Shown here piece after piece: positions 60,206 to 64,000 of a stretch of 64,000 bases of DNA. The position numbers were made by a program, and so were the translations under genes. This DNA is from DATHWB01 sp040880725. GTDB taxonomy: Bacteria; Actinomycetota; Acidimicrobiia; Spongiisociales; ZC4RG35. The stretch is from assembly GCA_040880725.1 (NCBI GenBank), contig JBBDHV010000059.1, positions 1 to 64,000 of the forward strand, read 5' to 3'. Position 1 is the first letter of the stretch. Each line of letters starts with the position of its first letter. The notes under the pieces are model-generated. The model saw only the letters and a program-made list of their open reading frames with translations, did not search any database and had not been told where the DNA came from.

Positions 60206-62701
60206 GTGTCCGAAATCACGGTATCCGGCGAGGTCGGCGGCAAGACGCTGTCCTTCACGACCGGAAAACTCGCGGGACAGGCCGACGGCGCCGTCGTCGC
60301 CCGTCTCGACGAAACCGAAATACTCGTCACCGCAACCGCGAACAAGCGGCTTCGCGAAGGTGTCGACTTCTTCCCGCTCACTGTGGACTTCGAGGAGCGG
60401 ATGTACGCCGCGGGACGCATCCCCGGATCGTTCTTCCGCCGCGAAGGCCGTCCCAGTGAGCAGGGCATCCTGGCGTGTCGCCTCGTCGACCGTCCCCTGC
60501 GCCCGTCGTTCAAGGACGACTACCGCTGTGAGACCCATGTCGTGATGACGACGCTGTCGGTGGACGACGAGAACCCGTTCGACGTGATCGCTCTCAACGG
60601 CGCCTCCGCCGCCTTGAGCGTGAGCGCGATCCCCTTCGAGGGTCCTGTCGCAGGTGTCCGGCTCGCCCTCAAGGACGGCGAGTGGATTCCCTTCCCGACC
60701 TATGACGAACTGGACGAGTCGGTCTTCGATCTCGTGGTGGCCGGTGGCCGCAACGCCGAAGGCGGGATCGACATCATCATGGTCGAGGCAGGATCGACGC
60801 CCGACGGCCTGCGTCTGATCGGAGACGGCGCACCCGCCTCCGACGAAGACACCGTCGCTCGCGGTCTCGAAGAGTCCAAGCAGTACATCGGCCAACTCGT
60901 CGATCTGCAGAACGAACTCGCGTCCAAGGTGACCAAGCCGGTCGTCGATTGGCCCGTGGCTCTCGACTACACCGACGACGTCAAGGATCGCGTCGATCAG
61001 ATCGCCCGTCCCAAGCTCCGCGAGGCAGTGCGCACCGCGGACAAGGCCGAGCGCAAGGCAGCCGAGAATGCCGCCTGGGAAGCCACGCAGGCAGAACTGG
61101 CATTCGGCGAGGATGACAAGGACGCGGCCGGCATGGCCAAGAGAGCGTTTCAGGCCGTCCTGAAGGACATGATGCGTGAGCGTGTGGTCGAGGACGACGT
61201 CCGCCTCGACGGGCGCAGTGCGACAGACATCCGGCCGCTCTCGGCAGAGATCGGTGTCGTGGCACGAGCGCACGGCTCCGGCCTGTTCCAGCGTGGCGAG
61301 ACCCAGGTGCTGAACATCACCACTCTCGGCATGCTGAAGATGGAGCAGATGCTGGACGACCTCGGTCGCGAAGACGGCAAGCGGTACATGCATCACTACA
61401 ACTTCCCGCCGTTCTCGACGGGCGAAGCCGGTTTCATGCGCGGTCCCAAGCGGCGTGAGATCGGTCACGGTGTCCTCGCCGAGAAGGCAGTGCACCCGGT
61501 CGTTCCGACCGAGGAAGACTTCCCCTACGCGGTGCGTTTGGTCTCCGAGGTCCTGTCGTCGAATGGTTCGACCTCGATGGCCTCGGTGTGCGCATCGACG
61601 CTGTCGCTGATGGACGCCGGAGTCCCGATTCTGGCCCCTGTGGCGGGAATCGCCATGGGGCTCATCTACCGGGGCGGCAAGTACGTCACCCTGACTGACA
61701 TCCTGGGCGCCGAAGACGCGCTCGGCGACATGGACTTCAAGGTGGCGGGAACGGCTGACGTCATCACGGCACTCCAGCTGGACACCAAGCTCCAGGGACT
61801 TCCCAGCGAAATCCTCACCGGTGCGTTGGCACAGGCGAAGGATGCCCGACTGAAGATCCTCGACGTCATGACGGCGACCATTGCCGAGCCGCGGACCGAG
61901 TTGAACAAGAACGCGCCGCGTATCGAGTCGATCGAAATCCCCAAGGAGAAGATCGGAGAGGTCATCGGCCCGAAGGGCAAGGTCATCCGCGAACTCGAGG
62001 AGTCCACCGGGGCGACCATCGAGATCGAGGAGGAGGGGAACATCGGAATCGTCCGCATCGCCTCCACCGACAAGGACGTTCTGGCGGCAGCCAAGGACCG
62101 CGTCATGCAGATCGCCTTCCCGCCGGAGCCCGAGTTGGGCGCCGAGTACGAAGGCGAAGTGGTGAACATCACCAAGTTCGGTGCGTTCATCAACATCTTC
62201 CCAGGGCGGGACGGCCTGCTCCACATCTCGCGAATCGATGAGGACCGGCGTGTCGACCGGGTGGAGGATTACCTCTCCCAGGGTCAGAAGCTGAAGGTCC
62301 GCCTACGTGAGATCGACGACAAGGGCAAGCTGAGCCTCGAGCTGGTCGACAAGATCGAGCCGTCGGACGAGGTCAAGAACCGTCCGTCCGGCAACGACCG
62401 GGGCGGTGACCGGGGCAACGATCGCGGTGGTGACCGCGGGAACGATCGCGGTGACCGTGGCAACGATCGCGGTGGTGACCGCGGGAACGATCGCGGTGGT
62501 GACCGCGGCAACGATCGCGGCAATGACCGCGGTGGTCGCGGAGACCGTGACCGGGGGGGCCGAGGAGGAGAATCCCGAGATCAGGGGAACCGCTCCGGCA
62601 ACTCCGGCGGAGCCGCACGGCCCGCCGACTCGTCGTCGAGTGATCGACGTCGACCGGCCCGTTCCTTCGACGAGGCCTTCGAGGAGATCGATCCCAAGTA
62701 G
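60206..62701 (+). CDS. pnp: Polyribonucleotide nucleotidyltransferase (PNPase)
   Basis: 831 residues. A phosphate-dependent 3'-5' exoribonuclease. Two RNase PH domains (PGSFFRREGRPSEQGILACR and YNFPPFSTGEAGFMRGPKRR), then KH (EVIGPKGKVIRELEESTG) and S1 (GEVVNITKFGAFINIFPGRD) ending near 720. The final 110 residues are an unusual tail of Arg-Gly-Asn-Asp repeats from 24-bp DNA repeats, then Ser/Arg-rich sequence. GTG start with GAGGAG 5 nt before. Its expression is probably controlled by the long hairpin upstream. Confidence 0.96.
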   Translation: MSEITVSGEVGGKTLSFTTGKLAGQADGAVVARLDETEILVTATANKRLREGVDFFPLTVDFEERMYAAGRIPGSFFRREGRPSEQGILACRLVDRPLRPSFKDDYRCETHVVMTTLSVDDENPFDVIALNGASAALSVSAIPFEGPVAGVRLALKDGEWIPFPTYDELDESVFDLVVAGGRNAEGGIDIIMVEAGSTPDGLRLIGDGAPASDEDTVARGLEESKQYIGQLVDLQNELASKVTKPVVDWPVALDYTDDVKDRVDQIARPKLREAVRTADKAERKAAENAAWEATQAELAFGEDDKDAAGMAKRAFQAVLKDMMRERVVEDDVRLDGRSATDIRPLSAEIGVVARAHGSGLFQRGETQVLNITTLGMLKMEQMLDDLGREDGKRYMHHYNFPPFSTGEAGFMRGPKRREIGHGVLAEKAVHPVVPTEEDFPYAVRLVSEVLSSNGSTSMASVCASTLSLMDAGVPILAPVAGIAMGLIYRGGKYVTLTDILGAEDALGDMDFKVAGTADVITALQLDTKLQGLPSEILTGALAQAKDARLKILDVMTATIAEPRTELNKNAPRIESIEIPKEKIGEVIGPKGKVIRELEESTGATIEIEEEGNIGIVRIASTDKDVLAAAKDRVMQIAFPPEPELGAEYEGEVVNITKFGAFINIFPGRDGLLHISRIDEDRRVDRVEDYLSQGQKLKVRLREIDDKGKLSLELVDKIEPSDEVKNRPSGNDRGGDRGNDRGGDRGNDRGDRGNDRGGDRGNDRGGDRGNDRGNDRGGRGDRDRGGRGGESRDQGNRSGNSGGAARPADSSSSDRRRPARSFDEAFEEIDPK
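62393..62532 (+). repeat. 24-bp tandem repeats inside pnp
   Basis: Near-identical units beginning AACGATCGCGGTGGTGACCG start at 62417, 62441 (a 21-bp variant), 62462, 62486 and 62510, with a degenerate unit at 62393. All keep the frame and encode NDRGGDRG. Likely to vary in number by slippage without frameshift. Confidence 0.85.
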
Positions 62702-62719
62702 ACGCTTGGATCCAACAAG

Positions 62720-62749
62720 AAGGGCTCGGGCATCAACGCCCGAGCCCTT
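62720..62749. terminator. Bidirectional terminator between pnp and ettA
   Basis: AAGGGCTCGGGC (62720-62731) pairs perfectly over 12 bp with 62738-62749 around a 6-base loop, in the convergent pnp/ettA gap. U tracts are weak on both sides. Confidence 0.75.
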
Positions 62750-62772
62750 CGTCGTTCAGGACTGTGTCGTGG

Positions 62773-64000
<1,228 letters not shown>

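Noticed and set aside
60080..62224. 714-codon minus-strand frame opposite pnp
   Set aside because: Shadow of pnp; the upstream part covers the pnp leader hairpin.
62393..62532. Short tandem repeats that might suggest a CRISPR array
   Set aside because: Units are contiguous with no spacers and keep the pnp reading frame.

Overview
The window is a gene-dense, high-GC chromosomal segment of an actinobacterium. The evidence is the gene order, which is the conserved actinobacterial backbone: mutM-acyP-smc-ftsY; ffh-rpsP-khpA-rimM, then trmD-rplS-lepB; yraN, comM-dprA-xerC-whiG; rpsB-tsf-pyrH-frr-cdsA-dxr-rseP-ispG; proS; rimP-nusA-infB-rbfA-nrnA-truB-ribF-rpsO-pnp. A WhiG-type sigma factor, very short EF-Ts and many apparently leaderless genes fit a lineage such as Acidimicrobiia, but the class is a guess. 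I see no rRNA, tRNA, insertion sequence, prophage or CRISPR array.

Layout. 1-107: start of a membrane protein leaving the left edge. 241-6483: hrpA helicase, mutM-acyP, an MFS transporter. 6607-11459: smc-ftsY-cdd. 11460-11806: non-coding region with a large inverted repeat. 11807-22259 (minus strand): etfB-etfA, the nucleoside salvage operon upp-atl-deoB-deoA preceded by an ArsP-like permease, a DUF3179 lipoprotein, and PEP carboxylase. 22332-24856: ffh-rpsP-khpA-rimM. 24861-29443: accessory block with a lipoprotein, a NarL-type two-component system, a small-ORF/ribbon-helix-helix/DUF4097 operon, and a YbjQ-like protein. 29467-35036: trmD, rplS-lepB, a DEAD helicase fused to an RRM, yraN, two tiny genes, a crotonase and a cupin. 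35123-46808: DNA processing, whiG, then translation, envelope and isoprenoid genes. 46898-52197: purine deaminase, coaE, proS, fdhD, serC. 52309-62701: the rimP-to-pnp translation/RNA operon. 62773-64000: ettA, leaving the right edge.

How it works together. Most genes are housekeeping: ribosome assembly and translation (rpsP, rplS, rpsB, tsf, frr, infB, rbfA, rimP, rimM, rpsO, ettA), SRP secretion (ffh, ftsY, lepB), RNA turnover (pnp, nrnA), MEP isoprenoid synthesis (dxr, ispG), and salvage (cdd, upp, deoA, deoB, deaminase).

The most interesting material is regulatory. About fifteen genes have a TANNNT-like -10 box only 6-7 bases before the start codon, implying leaderless mRNAs; at 29451-29460 two such boxes overlap back to back. 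A triple 11-bp-spaced repeat sits on the promoter of the RHH/DUF4097 operon. Structured leaders precede rpsB, rplS, rimP-nusA, rpsO and pnp. A six-codon upstream ORF ends on the rseP start codon. A family of palindromic repeats recurs at four intergenic sites.
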